Source of the DNA: RGIG5612 sp964528825
GTDB lineage: Bacteria > Bacillota > Clostridia > Lachnospirales > Lachnospiraceae
NCBI GenBank assembly: GCA_964528825.1
Contig: CAZGVB010000006.1
Location: forward strand, 10,210-74,209
Length of the DNA: 64,000 nucleotides
Reading direction: 5' to 3'
Position numbers and translations under genes: made by a program. Positions 8,526 through 14,971 of the stretch are shown here, piece after piece (position 1 is the stretch's first letter; the number at the start of each line of letters is the position of its first letter). The notes beneath the pieces were generated by a model. It saw only the letters and a program-made list of their open reading frames with translations, was not told the origin of the DNA and did not search any database.

Positions 8526-8550
8526 GTTAATCTCCTCTTTTTCTCATATT

Positions 8551-8580
8551 TGTATCGTATCACCTATATGATCCGATACA
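8551..8580 (-). promoter_or_regulatory. Inverted repeat in the metQ leader
   Basis: TGTATCG and CGATACA form 7-bp outer arms (8551-8557 and 8574-8580), with a further ATCA/TGAT pairing inside after one mismatch. The element lies about 13 bases upstream of the metQ ribosome-binding site. It could be an operator or an RNA hairpin. No SAM-I riboswitch core was found in this leader, although methionine importers of Firmicutes often have one. Confidence 0.5.
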
Positions 8581-8662
8581 TTCTTCAAAAGATCTTCTCT
8601 GGTCTTCTGTTCTTCAACTGAGCCATATTTTATATCCAAAGTACATTATTGTCTAATTGGAA

Positions 8663-8709
8663 ATAAGGATCATGAGATATAGGTTTTCTCTATACCTCAT
8701 GATCCTTAT
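8663..8709 (-). terminator. Strong hairpin after the putative immunity gene
   Basis: A 14-bp perfect outer stem (8663-8676 with 8696-8709) and a 5-bp inner stem TATAG/CTATA close a 7-base loop. It follows the stop of the gene at 8751 by about 40 bases; the minus-strand tail begins TTTCC. It separates the accessory island from metQ and probably ends the island transcript. Confidence 0.7.
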
Positions 8710-8750
8710 AGATTCACATTGCATTCACCAGTCCGTGCATATTTTACATT

Positions 8751-9281
8751 CTATTTGATAACTTCAAAAAAACTCAAAACCTTATCTGGTTGGATTTTCA
8801 GGTTAATTTTCTTGCCCTCAGCATTAATAAAATCAATTTTTATCTTCCTAAAATCGTCTTTTATCACAAGGGTTCCAATAGTTCCGGCAGATATACCTTG
8901 ATAATCCGTCAATAGTCTGACCTTGAATTTATTTTCGATAATCAATGTTTTTTCAGAATATATCTTTTCCTCCGGCACAATGTTGTTGACCCAATTATCA
9001 ATCTTATCTGACATCATTTCTAAATATTCCGGTTCGGAGCACAATTGATTAGCATCGATGAAATCTGGATTTTCCCACCATTTAGGTGTTTCACCGCTCA
9101 TATGTGAATATGAACCACAAGAACTACACCACGTCCAAATTCCGGAATGCCTATCATTATGACGATGGATGTAAATGTGTGCGGTCGTCTTATTACATAT
9201 CGGACAAACACATGGAAAATGCACCTTTTCATTATTGACCATATCATAAAGTACCATTATTTTATCATTATCAATCCACAT
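8751..9281 (-). CDS. Zinc-ribbon protein, putative immunity protein
   Basis: I do not recognise a named family. The 176-residue protein has a zinc-ribbon-like N-terminal half with two Cys pairs, CPIC (about residues 26-29) and CSSC (about 52-55), separated by a His-rich stretch. A tryptophan-rich PKWWENPDF segment follows. The C-terminal 70 residues look like a small beta barrel (GISAGTIGTLVI) followed by charged strands. There is no signal peptide or membrane segment. The ATG lies 1 base after the stop of the HExxH toxin-like gene, the usual place for a cognate immunity protein of a polymorphic toxin, and a strong terminator follows. Immunity function is inferred from context only. Confidence 0.55.
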   Translation of the reverse strand: MWIDNDKIMVLYDMVNNEKVHFPCVCPICNKTTAHIYIHRHNDRHSGIWTWCSSCGSYSHMSGETPKWWENPDFIDANQLCSEPEYLEMMSDKIDNWVNNIVPEEKIYSEKTLIIENKFKVRLLTDYQGISAGTIGTLVIKDDFRKIKIDFINAEGKKINLKIQPDKVLSFFEVIK

Positions 9282-9282
9282 A

Positions 9283-9690
9283 TTACCTTATCCCCCTTAT
9301 ATAATCTTCTAATGCGTCACCCGAAGCATATGCTGTCTTTTCAGGAGCATTACCGCCTTTGAGGAAACTTCTTGCATGGTTTAATTCATGTGCTATGGTA
9401 TTGGCCAATTCCTTCTCGGATACAAAAGCCTTAGGTCCTAATTCAATAATATTAGGACTGTCTTTTACTACTCTACCGGTTGATACAAGATCAGGGTTAA
9501 TCACAATTTGAATAGCATTATTTCCACCCTTTAAATGAATATTATACTTTTTGCAAATCGTTTCCACGTAAAACTCTTTATTCAGAGCCATTTTAAGATT
9601 TTTTTCTGTAGGCGGCACCGGATGACCAATTCTAAAACGTTCTCGGCTTCCTCTAGTCTTTCCAAAGCCTCCGTGAATCCCTGCACCCAT
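9283..9690 (-). CDS. Polymorphic-toxin-like protein with HExxH metallopeptidase motif
   Basis: The 135-residue protein starts with a glycine-rich segment MGAGIHGGFGKTRGS of the kind that precedes variable toxin tips, followed by a basic linker. The C-terminal 90 residues contain TIAHELNHARS, a HExxH motif of zinc metallopeptidases; a downstream Glu in GDALEDYI could be a third ligand. No secretion signal is visible, so it may be a toxin cassette detached from a larger carrier or an intracellular effector. Its ATG shares one base with the stop of the DUF4417 gene, and its very strong ribosome-binding site AAGGAGGTGA is folded into a hairpin (9693-9719). The next gene is a candidate immunity gene. 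The toxin assignment is inference. Confidence 0.55.
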   Translation of the reverse strand: MGAGIHGGFGKTRGSRERFRIGHPVPPTEKNLKMALNKEFYVETICKKYNIHLKGGNNAIQIVINPDLVSTGRVVKDSPNIIELGPKAFVSEKELANTIAHELNHARSFLKGGNAPEKTAYASGDALEDYIRGIR

Positions 9691-10358
9691 TAGTTGCTCA
9701 CCTCCTTTCGGTGAGCAACGCCGAAATCACTTTCAAATTGTCTTATGACGATACCACTTTGCCTATATTTATCAAAAATATTGTCAGGAGCTTTCCCATA
9801 AACTACAACGACATCAGGGCGCAAGCGTCTTATAACATGATCAAGTCCGTTTTTAAATGGTTCTCGTTCCTGTAAAAGCTTGATACACCCATGCGAACCT
9901 ATTGCTATTGTACCGCCTTGCTGAACTCCACAGCAGCAAACTTCATAAGTTCGTTCATCTCCCCAACGAATATTGGGAATAACAAGAACGCCGTTTTCCT
10001 GCAGCCAATGGGCAATAGCTCGGCTGCGATATACATTCCATTCCTGCATTACAAGCGGCATATCACGATACAAGCTGAAATCAGGAGAAATAACACCGGC
10101 AAAGCGTTTCAAGATTGGCAAATACTTCTGCGGATTATTCCATAATCGTTCAAAATTGGCATCGTCTTCATAAAAACATACCCAATTATCAAATGCTTTT
10201 GACGATATCGCTTTTGAAAACAATATCAGGTTATTGGGAACAGAAGTTTCTTTTTTCAGGCAAGGAATTTCCCACTTGCCCGAATAAGTTGCATTTTCAA
10301 CCAAAAATGTTCGAAAAACATCTATGCACCCACTACGAGTGCTATTAATCTGAGACAT
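9690..10358 (-). CDS. DUF4417 family protein
   Basis: The 222-residue protein matches the DUF4417 pattern found on phages, plasmids and integrative elements: DFSLYRDMP, then MQEWNVYRSRAIAHWLQENG, VIPNIRWGDERTYEVCCCG and TIAIGSHGCIK, ending in a segment VVYGKAP. The biochemical function is not known. An upstream in-frame start at 10436 exists, but the ATG at 10356-10358 has AAGGAG at good spacing. The last codons form the hairpin that controls the next gene, whose ATG overlaps this stop (TAATG). It lies between the ImmA/XRE pair and the toxin-like gene and may be co-transcribed with all of them. Confidence 0.75.
   Translation of the reverse strand: MSQINSTRSGCIDVFRTFLVENATYSGKWEIPCLKKETSVPNNLILFSKAISSKAFDNWVCFYEDDANFERLWNNPQKYLPILKRFAGVISPDFSLYRDMPLVMQEWNVYRSRAIAHWLQENGVLVIPNIRWGDERTYEVCCCGVQQGGTIAIGSHGCIKLLQEREPFKNGLDHVIRRLRPDVVVVYGKAPDNIFDKYRQSGIVIRQFESDFGVAHRKEVSN
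9693..9719 (-). promoter_or_regulatory. Hairpin sequestering the toxin ribosome-binding site
   Basis: On the minus strand GTTGCTCACC and GGTGAGCAAC form a perfect 10-bp stem around the loop GAAAGGA, ending 2 bases before the toxin ATG. The Shine-Dalgarno sequence AAGGAGGTGA spans the loop and the 3' arm. The hairpin lies inside the last codons of the upstream DUF4417 gene, so ribosomes finishing that gene would open it. Confidence 0.75.
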
Positions 10359-10384
10359 AATTATCGTCTCCTTCCGGCACATTT

Positions 10385-10428
10385 CCACAGGGCATAATTG
10401 AGCCCTTAAGATAAGATTTACCCTGTGG
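10385..10428 (-). promoter_or_regulatory. Alternative stem structures in the DUF4417 leader
   Basis: CCACAGGG (10385-10392) pairs with CCCTGTGG (10421-10428). A smaller stem AGGGC/GCCCT (10389-10406) competes for the same bases. The mutually exclusive pairings lie just upstream of the DUF4417 ribosome-binding site and could be a translational control element or an operator. Confidence 0.4.
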
Positions 10429-10459
10429 CTGTGCAAGCCGATTGTCTCAGATGTAATTT

Positions 10460-10488
10460 ACCAGACTACAAATAGAAACATTCGGAGG
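10460..10488 (+). repeat. 29-bp direct repeat, copy 1
   Basis: This copy begins ACCAGACTACAAATAG and matches 10576-10604 with two mismatches. It lies between the DUF4417 start and the predicted small RNA gene. Unlike copy 2 it has no good promoter in front of it on the plus strand, and its mismatches break the small GAAA-loop hairpin. Confidence 0.85.
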
Positions 10489-10541
10489 CACAGAAGTAAT
10501 AATTTGTCTTGCGACATTTTTGAAATTTTGCAGGAATTTCA

Positions 10542-10569
10542 TTGACTTTTATCTGAAATATCCTACAAT
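10542..10569 (+). promoter_or_regulatory. Predicted promoter of the small RNA
   Basis: TTGACT (10542-10547) and TACAAT (10564-10569) are 16 bases apart on the plus strand. The predicted start at about 10576 coincides with the first base of repeat copy 2. Confidence 0.65.
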
Positions 10570-10575
10570 AATGAT

Positions 10576-10604
10576 ACCAGACTACGAATAGAAATATTCG
10601 GAGG
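10576..10604 (+). repeat. 29-bp direct repeat, copy 2
   Basis: This copy begins ACCAGACTACGAATAG and forms the 5' end of the predicted small RNA. It matches copy 1, 116 bases to the left, at 27 of 29 positions. Confidence 0.85.
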
Positions 10605-10608
10605 ATAG

Positions 10609-10654
10609 ACCTTTTGTGAGTTAGTGTACTAGCTTACAAGAGGTTTTTCTTTTT
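10609..10654 (+). terminator. Intrinsic terminator of the small RNA
   Basis: Arms 10609-10624 and 10629-10644 pair over 16 bp (including three G-U pairs) around the loop TGTA and are followed by TTTTCTTTTT. The wobble positions would be A-C mismatches in minus-strand RNA, so it acts on plus-strand transcripts. Confidence 0.8.
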
Positions 10655-10701
10655 GAATAAGCAATCAATTCACATCACATCCCTTCATATCCAAACCCCT
10701 A

Positions 10702-11367
10702 TCAATACCAGTTGTCACGTTCCTGTTGACGAGCGTACTCGTACTCAAAATCGTAATCGTATTTATTGGGGCATACTTTATTTAGAAAATCAGCATAGCG
10801 AAATAAAATGACATCATCAAACTCTTTTTCATTTTCCGAACGCCATTCACTATTCATTTTTGCTAATGTCTCTATGCGTTTTTCTGCCGCCTGAGCTGAA
10901 ACTCCGAAAGTCGATTGCAAGAAAAGGCTATTTATCCTCTTTCCTCTTTTCTGTATTTCCCGTATTATCTGCTCTGGCATTAAAAGCTGAGCCGCAAAGA
11001 AATTTGTTTCCACTTCATATCTGTGATAATTTTCTCCATTTTTCTTTGTAAAATCATGTTCCAATATAGCATGACCGAATTCGTGAAGAATAGAAAAGGT
11101 AATATGCGGCTCAGGCTTCGTTTCATCATAAAAGATAATGCTTCTCCCGCCAAATCTGAATATAGTTGCAGATTCGCTGCCAAAATCCGTTATATTTATC
11201 CCATATTTTTTCGCCGAGCCGTATGAACGGCAAATAATCTGACTTTGCTCCTTAACCAGTTTTTTTGATGAAAACGGAAAAGACTGAATCGTCGATGATC
11301 TTACTAACACTTCATTGGCCTTTATATAAGCTTTATCAAAATCAGATTTTAGATTCATCCGCAACAA
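10702..11367 (-). CDS. ImmA/IrrE-type metallopeptidase
   Basis: The 221-residue protein contains the COG2856 zinc-peptidase core with HEFGHAILEHD and the downstream ETNFFAAQLLMPEQII segment typical of ImmA/IrrE proteins. In ICEBs1 of Bacillus subtilis, ImmA cleaves the ImmR repressor encoded by the adjacent gene and thereby turns the element on; the same pairing with an XRE repressor is seen here. The C-terminal tail is Tyr/Asp-rich. The start is TTG at 11365-11367, supported by GAGGAG 6 bases upstream; an ATG three codons later is too far from that site. It begins 3 bases after the repressor stop. No terminator is seen on the minus strand before DUF4417. Confidence 0.88.
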   Translation of the reverse strand: MLRMNLKSDFDKAYIKANEVLVRSSTIQSFPFSSKKLVKEQSQIICRSYGSAKKYGINITDFGSESATIFRFGGRSIIFYDETKPEPHITFSILHEFGHAILEHDFTKKNGENYHRYEVETNFFAAQLLMPEQIIREIQKRGKRINSLFLQSTFGVSAQAAEKRIETLAKMNSEWRSENEKEFDDVILFRYADFLNKVCPNKYDYDFEYEYARQQERDNWY

Positions 11368-11370
11368 TCA

Positions 11371-11718
11371 TCACTCCTCATCTTCATCATCATCAAAAAT
11401 GTCATAGAAAGCTGCTTTAAGCATTGTTTCAGCTCTTTTTAGCTGCTCGGTATTCAGCTTGCCGAGGTTTCGCTGCAAATATTGCAAGTCATCATCTGTC
11501 GAATTCTGGGCAGATTCAAAAGAATTTCCAAGCAAGTAATCAGTTGTTGTTCCAAGGGCTTTGGCAATCCTTGTTAAAACGTCGCTGCGAGGAGTTCTCT
11601 CGCCTTTCACATAATAAGACATCGCGGACTCGGTAACACCTGCCTTTATCGCCAATTCCTTTTGATTTAACCCTTTACTTTTCATTAGTTCAGATATTCT
11701 TTCGCTAAATATCGACAT
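11371..11718 (-). CDS. XRE-family transcriptional repressor
   Basis: The 115-residue protein has an N-terminal HTH_XRE domain (about residues 5-60, LMKSKGLNQKELAIKAGVTESAMS and TRIAKALGTTTDYLLG) and a helical C-terminal part ending in an acidic tail (DDDEDEE). It resembles phage and ICE repressors of the cI/ImmR type. It is the first gene of the unit followed by the ImmA-like protease. A consensus promoter with a palindromic AATTATAATT spacer lies just upstream, a natural place for autorepression. By analogy, cleavage by the neighbouring protease would derepress the downstream DUF4417/toxin genes; this is inference. Confidence 0.9.
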   Translation of the reverse strand: MSIFSERISELMKSKGLNQKELAIKAGVTESAMSYYVKGERTPRSDVLTRIAKALGTTTDYLLGNSFESAQNSTDDDLQYLQRNLGKLNTEQLKRAETMLKAAFYDIFDDDEDEE

Positions 11719-11760
11719 AGCATCCGTCTTCCTTTCTGCTGATCATGCTTCACTAATGGC

Positions 11761-11789
11761 ATTCTATCAATCAATTATAATTCTGTCAA
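11761..11789 (-). promoter_or_regulatory. Promoter of the XRE-immA unit with palindromic spacer
   Basis: TTGACA (11784-11789) and TAGAAT (11761-11766) with a 17-base spacer on the minus strand form a near-consensus promoter 43 bases upstream of the XRE start. The spacer contains the 10-bp palindrome AATTATAATT, a candidate operator for the repressor. Confidence 0.75.
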
Positions 11790-11924
11790 GTTATTTTACA
11801 ATATTTTGTGTTTTTTATTTTGTTTAAGCGCAACATTTTGTAGATTTCCCTTTCACTCAACATTCTTGCAATTCTCCGTGTGGGGTCAGGAAATCATATT
11901 TTTCTGTCTTTCATCAATGCAATG

Positions 11925-11956
11925 ACAAAAAAATCAGATAGCCGAAACTATCTGAT
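11925..11956 (-). terminator. Intrinsic terminator upstream of the accessory island
   Basis: ATCAGATAG (11948-11956 read on minus) pairs with CTATCTGAT (11933-11941) around TTTCGG and is followed on the minus strand by seven T bases. It ends transcription from the cytidylate-kinase-like gene before the accessory island. Confidence 0.88.
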
Positions 11957-11992
11957 CAATAAATATAATAATAAGAGCCCAAGTCAATTCTA

Positions 11993-12016
11993 CTAAGCAA
12001 TCTTAGTCTTGCTTAG
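11993..12016. repeat. Small inverted repeat
   Basis: CTAAGCAA (11993-12000) and TTGCTTAG (12009-12016) form an 8-bp stem with an 8-base loop, between the terminator and the end of the kinase-like gene. The rest of the 11719-12081 spacer shows no gene. Confidence 0.5.
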
Positions 12017-12081
12017 AAAATGTTTGCTGTGGTCCAGCTTAAAGCAGACTTGCCATGACCAAGTGAAAGCGGAACCGGCAT

Positions 12082-12681
12082 CTATCTGTTCTTGAATCTT
12101 TTTTCTATATATAGCATTATGATATCGGCTATATCATCCGCGTCCAGTCCCCCCGCATCGATGCAAAGATTATAGTTGCTTTTTTCGCCCCATTTGTTGT
12201 TCGTATTGAAAGAATAATAGGACGCGCGGTTTTTATCCATTTCCTTTATAAGTGCAGCTGCAGCTCTCTCATCAAGCCCCGTATCTCTCATAACATGCTT
12301 GGTCCTGGTCTCAATATCGCCATAAAGAAATACCGTCACAAGTCCAGAATATCCTTTGAGTATATGATCGGCGCATCTGCCGACAAAGACTCCCGATCCG
12401 CTCTCGCCGAGTCTGCATATAGCCTGTGATTGCTCATTGAATAGCTTTTCTGTCTTTCTTGAACCACTGCCTAAAAAGGTCGTGATACCGCTGTATCTTT
12501 TTTCGGCTTCAGTCTGTCCCTGTGTCCTGGCATAGAACTCGCGACAGTCCTCATTGTCTACCTTTTTTATGATCTCATCATTGTCATAAAATGGTATCCC
12601 CAGCCTATCGGCTATCAAATGTGCGGCCTCCTTGCCGTCTGTTCCATGCTCACGGCTTATCGTGACAAGTAACTTTTTCAT
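12082..12681 (-). CDS. Cytidylate-kinase-like family protein
   Basis: The 199-residue protein is of the cytidylate-kinase-like family common in Clostridia. It starts with VTISREHGTDGKEAAHLIADRLGIPFYD, a variant P-loop region in which the usual GxxGxGKS is replaced by REHGTDG, as is typical for this family. Later landmarks are FVGRCADHIL and the arginine-rich LDERAAAALIKEMDKNRASYYSFNT lid-like region. It is probably a P-loop nucleoside-phosphate kinase relative; the true substrate is unknown. GGAGG precedes the ATG by 6 bases. It lies 31 bases after the CobW-type gene and probably shares its mRNA. Confidence 0.8.
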   Translation of the reverse strand: MKKLLVTISREHGTDGKEAAHLIADRLGIPFYDNDEIIKKVDNEDCREFYARTQGQTEAEKRYSGITTFLGSGSRKTEKLFNEQSQAICRLGESGSGVFVGRCADHILKGYSGLVTVFLYGDIETRTKHVMRDTGLDERAAAALIKEMDKNRASYYSFNTNNKWGEKSNYNLCIDAGGLDADDIADIIMLYIEKRFKNR

Positions 12682-12712
12682 ATTTGACCTCCTTATGCAG
12701 ATATATCTATGC

Positions 12713-13651
12713 TTATTTATGCATTTTCTTTTCTCTTATCTGAGTAAAGGTTGCATGCAGATATTTTTTTATAGCCAACCTATCAAGGCCTCTGCCTATC
12801 CAGACGCACTCAGCTTTTGCCTCTGTCCCATCTTCCGTATCAAAACCTGTGATCGTTATTCTTCCGCCTGCTATATCGAAGCGAACCATCTCACCGCCTG
12901 CGGGTATGATACCCTTAGCCCTTACGATCTCTCCGAACCTGCCATTCAGTGCCTGATCAAGTATGCATAGAAGCTCTGCAGGTGATGACACATTTGCATG
13001 ACTTACGGAATATGTCTCCAGTCCGCTCTCCATATCCGCATCACTTTGCATGACCTTGCCGTCATAGGCTGTCATGAGCAGACTGTTCCACCATGTATCC
13101 GGCATTAAGGTATAATGCCTATCAAGAAGTTCGGCTCTCGATCCTGTCTCCTCGATGATCTTTTTTACAGCATCATATTCATAAGAAGAGGGTCTCTCGG
13201 GCTTAGATATCGCGACCAGGGATGAGGACCTTATCTGGTCACCGTAAATATCCGCAAATTCATTATAATACTGTTCCATGCAGAGCGCATCAACAATTGT
13301 GATCGGCCTGAGCAGTTTTATTCTTTCATATTCGATCCTTTGCAGATTCCTTATGACATTGCCAAGAGAGCCCACACCGGATGGCTCTATGATCAAAAAT
13401 TCCGGTTCTATAGTACTCTCTATAGTCATTACGGACGCGTTAAGATCCGCACTTTTTGTACAGCATACACAGCCCTCACTCAGATCCCAAACATTCATTT
13501 GGCTCTGGTCCTTAAGCACCTGCTGATCTACATCCGCGGTGCCGTATTCGTTTTCAAGTATAACAAAATTTTTCCCTGTGCGCTTTACAAGTTCCTTGAT
13601 GAAGGTGGTTTTCCCTGCCCCCAAAAATCCGGAAATGATCAGGATCTTCAT
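12713..13651 (-). CDS. CobW/COG0523 G3E-family GTPase
   Basis: The 312-residue protein has the G3E GTPase hallmarks: Walker A GFLGAGKTTFI at the N-terminus, ENEYGTADVD, the metal-binding CxCC motif in EGCVCCT, and the Walker-B-like LIIEPSGVG with the GLE-type glutamate. NKxD is represented by AISKPER. The C-terminal CobW_C domain (about 225-312) is short. Family members are metallochaperones for zinc or cobalt enzymes; no specific target is suggested by context. The ATG at 13649-13651 has GGAGG 6 bases upstream and was preferred to a start five codons earlier. Confidence 0.85.
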   Translation of the reverse strand: MKILIISGFLGAGKTTFIKELVKRTGKNFVILENEYGTADVDQQVLKDQSQMNVWDLSEGCVCCTKSADLNASVMTIESTIEPEFLIIEPSGVGSLGNVIRNLQRIEYERIKLLRPITIVDALCMEQYYNEFADIYGDQIRSSSLVAISKPERPSSYEYDAVKKIIEETGSRAELLDRHYTLMPDTWWNSLLMTAYDGKVMQSDADMESGLETYSVSHANVSSPAELLCILDQALNGRFGEIVRAKGIIPAGGEMVRFDIAGGRITITGFDTEDGTEAKAECVWIGRGLDRLAIKKYLHATFTQIREKKMHK

Positions 13652-13682
13652 ATCGTTCCTCCGCATATAAGAATCTGCAATG

Positions 13683-13691
13683 ATTATAACA
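13683..13691 (-). promoter_or_regulatory. Extended -10 promoter of the CobW-type gene
   Basis: On the minus strand TGTTATAAT is a perfect -10 with TG extension, 32 bases upstream of the CobW-type ATG and directly after the alcohol-dehydrogenase terminator. No good -35 is visible. Confidence 0.5.
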
Positions 13692-13697
13692 AACGAA

Positions 13698-13735
13698 CAG
13701 GGAAATGCGTATCGGTTCAGGTACGCATTTCCCTG
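13698..13735 (-). terminator. Terminator of the alcohol dehydrogenase gene
   Basis: CAGGGAAATGCGTA (13698-13711) and TACGCATTTCCCTG (13722-13735) form a perfect 14-bp stem with a 10-base loop. The minus-strand tail TTCGTTTGTTAT is U-rich. Confidence 0.85.
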
Positions 13736-13773
13736 CTGATCTTCATATTATAAGCCCTTAAGGCCCCTCCCGA

Positions 13774-14844
13774 TCAATCCGGGATAACGATAGGCTTGAT
13801 AAGATCCTTCGGCTTATCTCTCATAAGCTCAAGAGCCTCTGCAGTATGCTCCCAGCCATGGAATACATGCGTGATCTCCGGCTTTACATCGAGTCTGCCT
13901 GATGCAACGAGCGCAGAGAGCTTCTCAAGACGAAGACGTCCGCCCGGCATAAGACCTGCCATGATCTGCTTGTGACCCATGCCGCATCCCCATTCTACAC
14001 GCGGTATCTGAACATAGTCTCCGCTTCCAAGGTAGTTGACCGATCCGATACGTCCGCCCGGCTTCAATGCCTTGATGGCAGCCTCAAATGTATTTACATT
14101 GCCGCCAGCGATACATACGCGATCTACGCCCTTACCGCCTGTCATTGCAAGTACCTGCTCTTCGATAGGTCCTTCCTTATATGAGATGAAGTCTGTTGCA
14201 CCATATCCCTTTGCAGCCTCTACGCATACAGGACGGGTGCCGACACAGATGATACGCGATGCTCCTCTGAGATTTGCTCCGGCAACTGCCATAAGACCTA
14301 CAGCTCCGATACCGATAACAAGTACTGTATCACCGAACTGGATATCGGCCAGCTCTGCAGCATGGAAACCTGTAGGAACCATATCAGAAAGGATACATGC
14401 CTCCTCAACGCTCATTCCGTCCGGAATAAGAGCAAGGTTGCCGTCTGCATCGTTTACATGGAAATATTCGGCAAATACGCCATCCTTAAAGTTGGAGAAC
14501 TTCCATCCTGCAAGCATGCCGCCTGAATGCATGGAATATCCTGCCTGAGCCTCAAGAGAGTTCCAATCCGGGGTAATGGCAGGTACCAGTACTCTGTCTC
14601 CTACCTTAAAATCCTTTACCTCAGATCCTACTTCAACAATCTCACCACAGCCCTCATGGCCAAGGATCATATCGGTACGCTCTCCGAGAGCGCCCTCATA
14701 TACTGTATGCACATCCGATGTACAAATAGCGATAGCAAGCGGCTTTACGATGGCATCCATCGGTCCGCACTTTGGGATTTCCTTCTCGATCCAGCCTACC
14801 TTGCCGATACCGAGCATTGCAAATCCTTTCATTGTTCCTGTCAT
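13774..14844 (-). CDS. NADP-type zinc secondary alcohol dehydrogenase
   Basis: The 356-residue protein closely follows the Thermoanaerobacter brockii secondary alcohol dehydrogenase along its whole length, for example MKGFAMLGIGKVGWIEKE, HSGGMLAGWKFSN and DKPKDLIKPIV. The catalytic zinc ligands are kept: Cys in AICTSD, His-Glu in LGHEG and Asp in SDMVPTG. The nucleotide-binding GIGAVG motif is followed by VGTRPVC and, later, ISYKEG, matching the Gly-Ser/Thr-Arg-Tyr set that gives NADP preference in that enzyme. It would interconvert secondary alcohols and ketones, or acetaldehyde and ethanol, as a redox sink. AAAGGAG lies 9 bases before the ATG. A perfect terminator follows, so it is probably monocistronic. 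Confidence 0.92.
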   Translation of the reverse strand: MTGTMKGFAMLGIGKVGWIEKEIPKCGPMDAIVKPLAIAICTSDVHTVYEGALGERTDMILGHEGCGEIVEVGSEVKDFKVGDRVLVPAITPDWNSLEAQAGYSMHSGGMLAGWKFSNFKDGVFAEYFHVNDADGNLALIPDGMSVEEACILSDMVPTGFHAAELADIQFGDTVLVIGIGAVGLMAVAGANLRGASRIICVGTRPVCVEAAKGYGATDFISYKEGPIEEQVLAMTGGKGVDRVCIAGGNVNTFEAAIKALKPGGRIGSVNYLGSGDYVQIPRVEWGCGMGHKQIMAGLMPGGRLRLEKLSALVASGRLDVKPEITHVFHGWEHTAEALELMRDKPKDLIKPIVIPD

Positions 14845-14971
14845 AGCAACTGACTCCTTTCAAAGATATATCAACATTTCATGTTCGTAAAATCAAACAA
14901 TATGCCGCAAATGATACATTCGGATTGGGCTCTTTAAAAGTACCATTTCTATTATCTTTGATAGGACCAGT

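Larger units (their letters stand above)
10576..10654 (+). ncRNA. Predicted small RNA antisense to the immA-DUF4417 spacer
   Basis: A promoter (10542-10569), a start at the repeat and an intrinsic terminator delimit an RNA of about 75-80 bases. Its 5' part is the 29-bp repeat, in which CGAATA-GAAA-TATTCG forms a 6-bp stem with a GNRA tetraloop, followed by an exposed GGAGG. The 3' part is a 16-bp stem (10609-10624 with 10629-10644) whose wobble pairs are only compatible with plus-strand RNA, followed by T4-C-T5. No reading frame fits. It lies opposite the minus-strand spacer between immA and the DUF4417 gene. I know of no named family with this sequence. Confidence 0.6.

Noticed and set aside
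8526..8750. SAM riboswitch upstream of metQ
   Set aside because: None of the conserved SAM-I core segments could be found on either strand; only simple inverted repeats are present.
10460..10604. Possible CRISPR array from the two 29-bp repeats
   Set aside because: Only two copies, 116 bases apart, one of them at the start of a promoter-terminator RNA unit; no cas genes and no regular spacers.
11933..11988. A second small RNA from a TTGACT element near 11983 into the terminator at 11933-11956
   Set aside because: The -10 is weak and the product would be little more than the terminator itself.
12632..12970. Plus-strand frame across the kinase-like/CobW junction
   Set aside because: It is antisense to two well-supported genes and has no family match.
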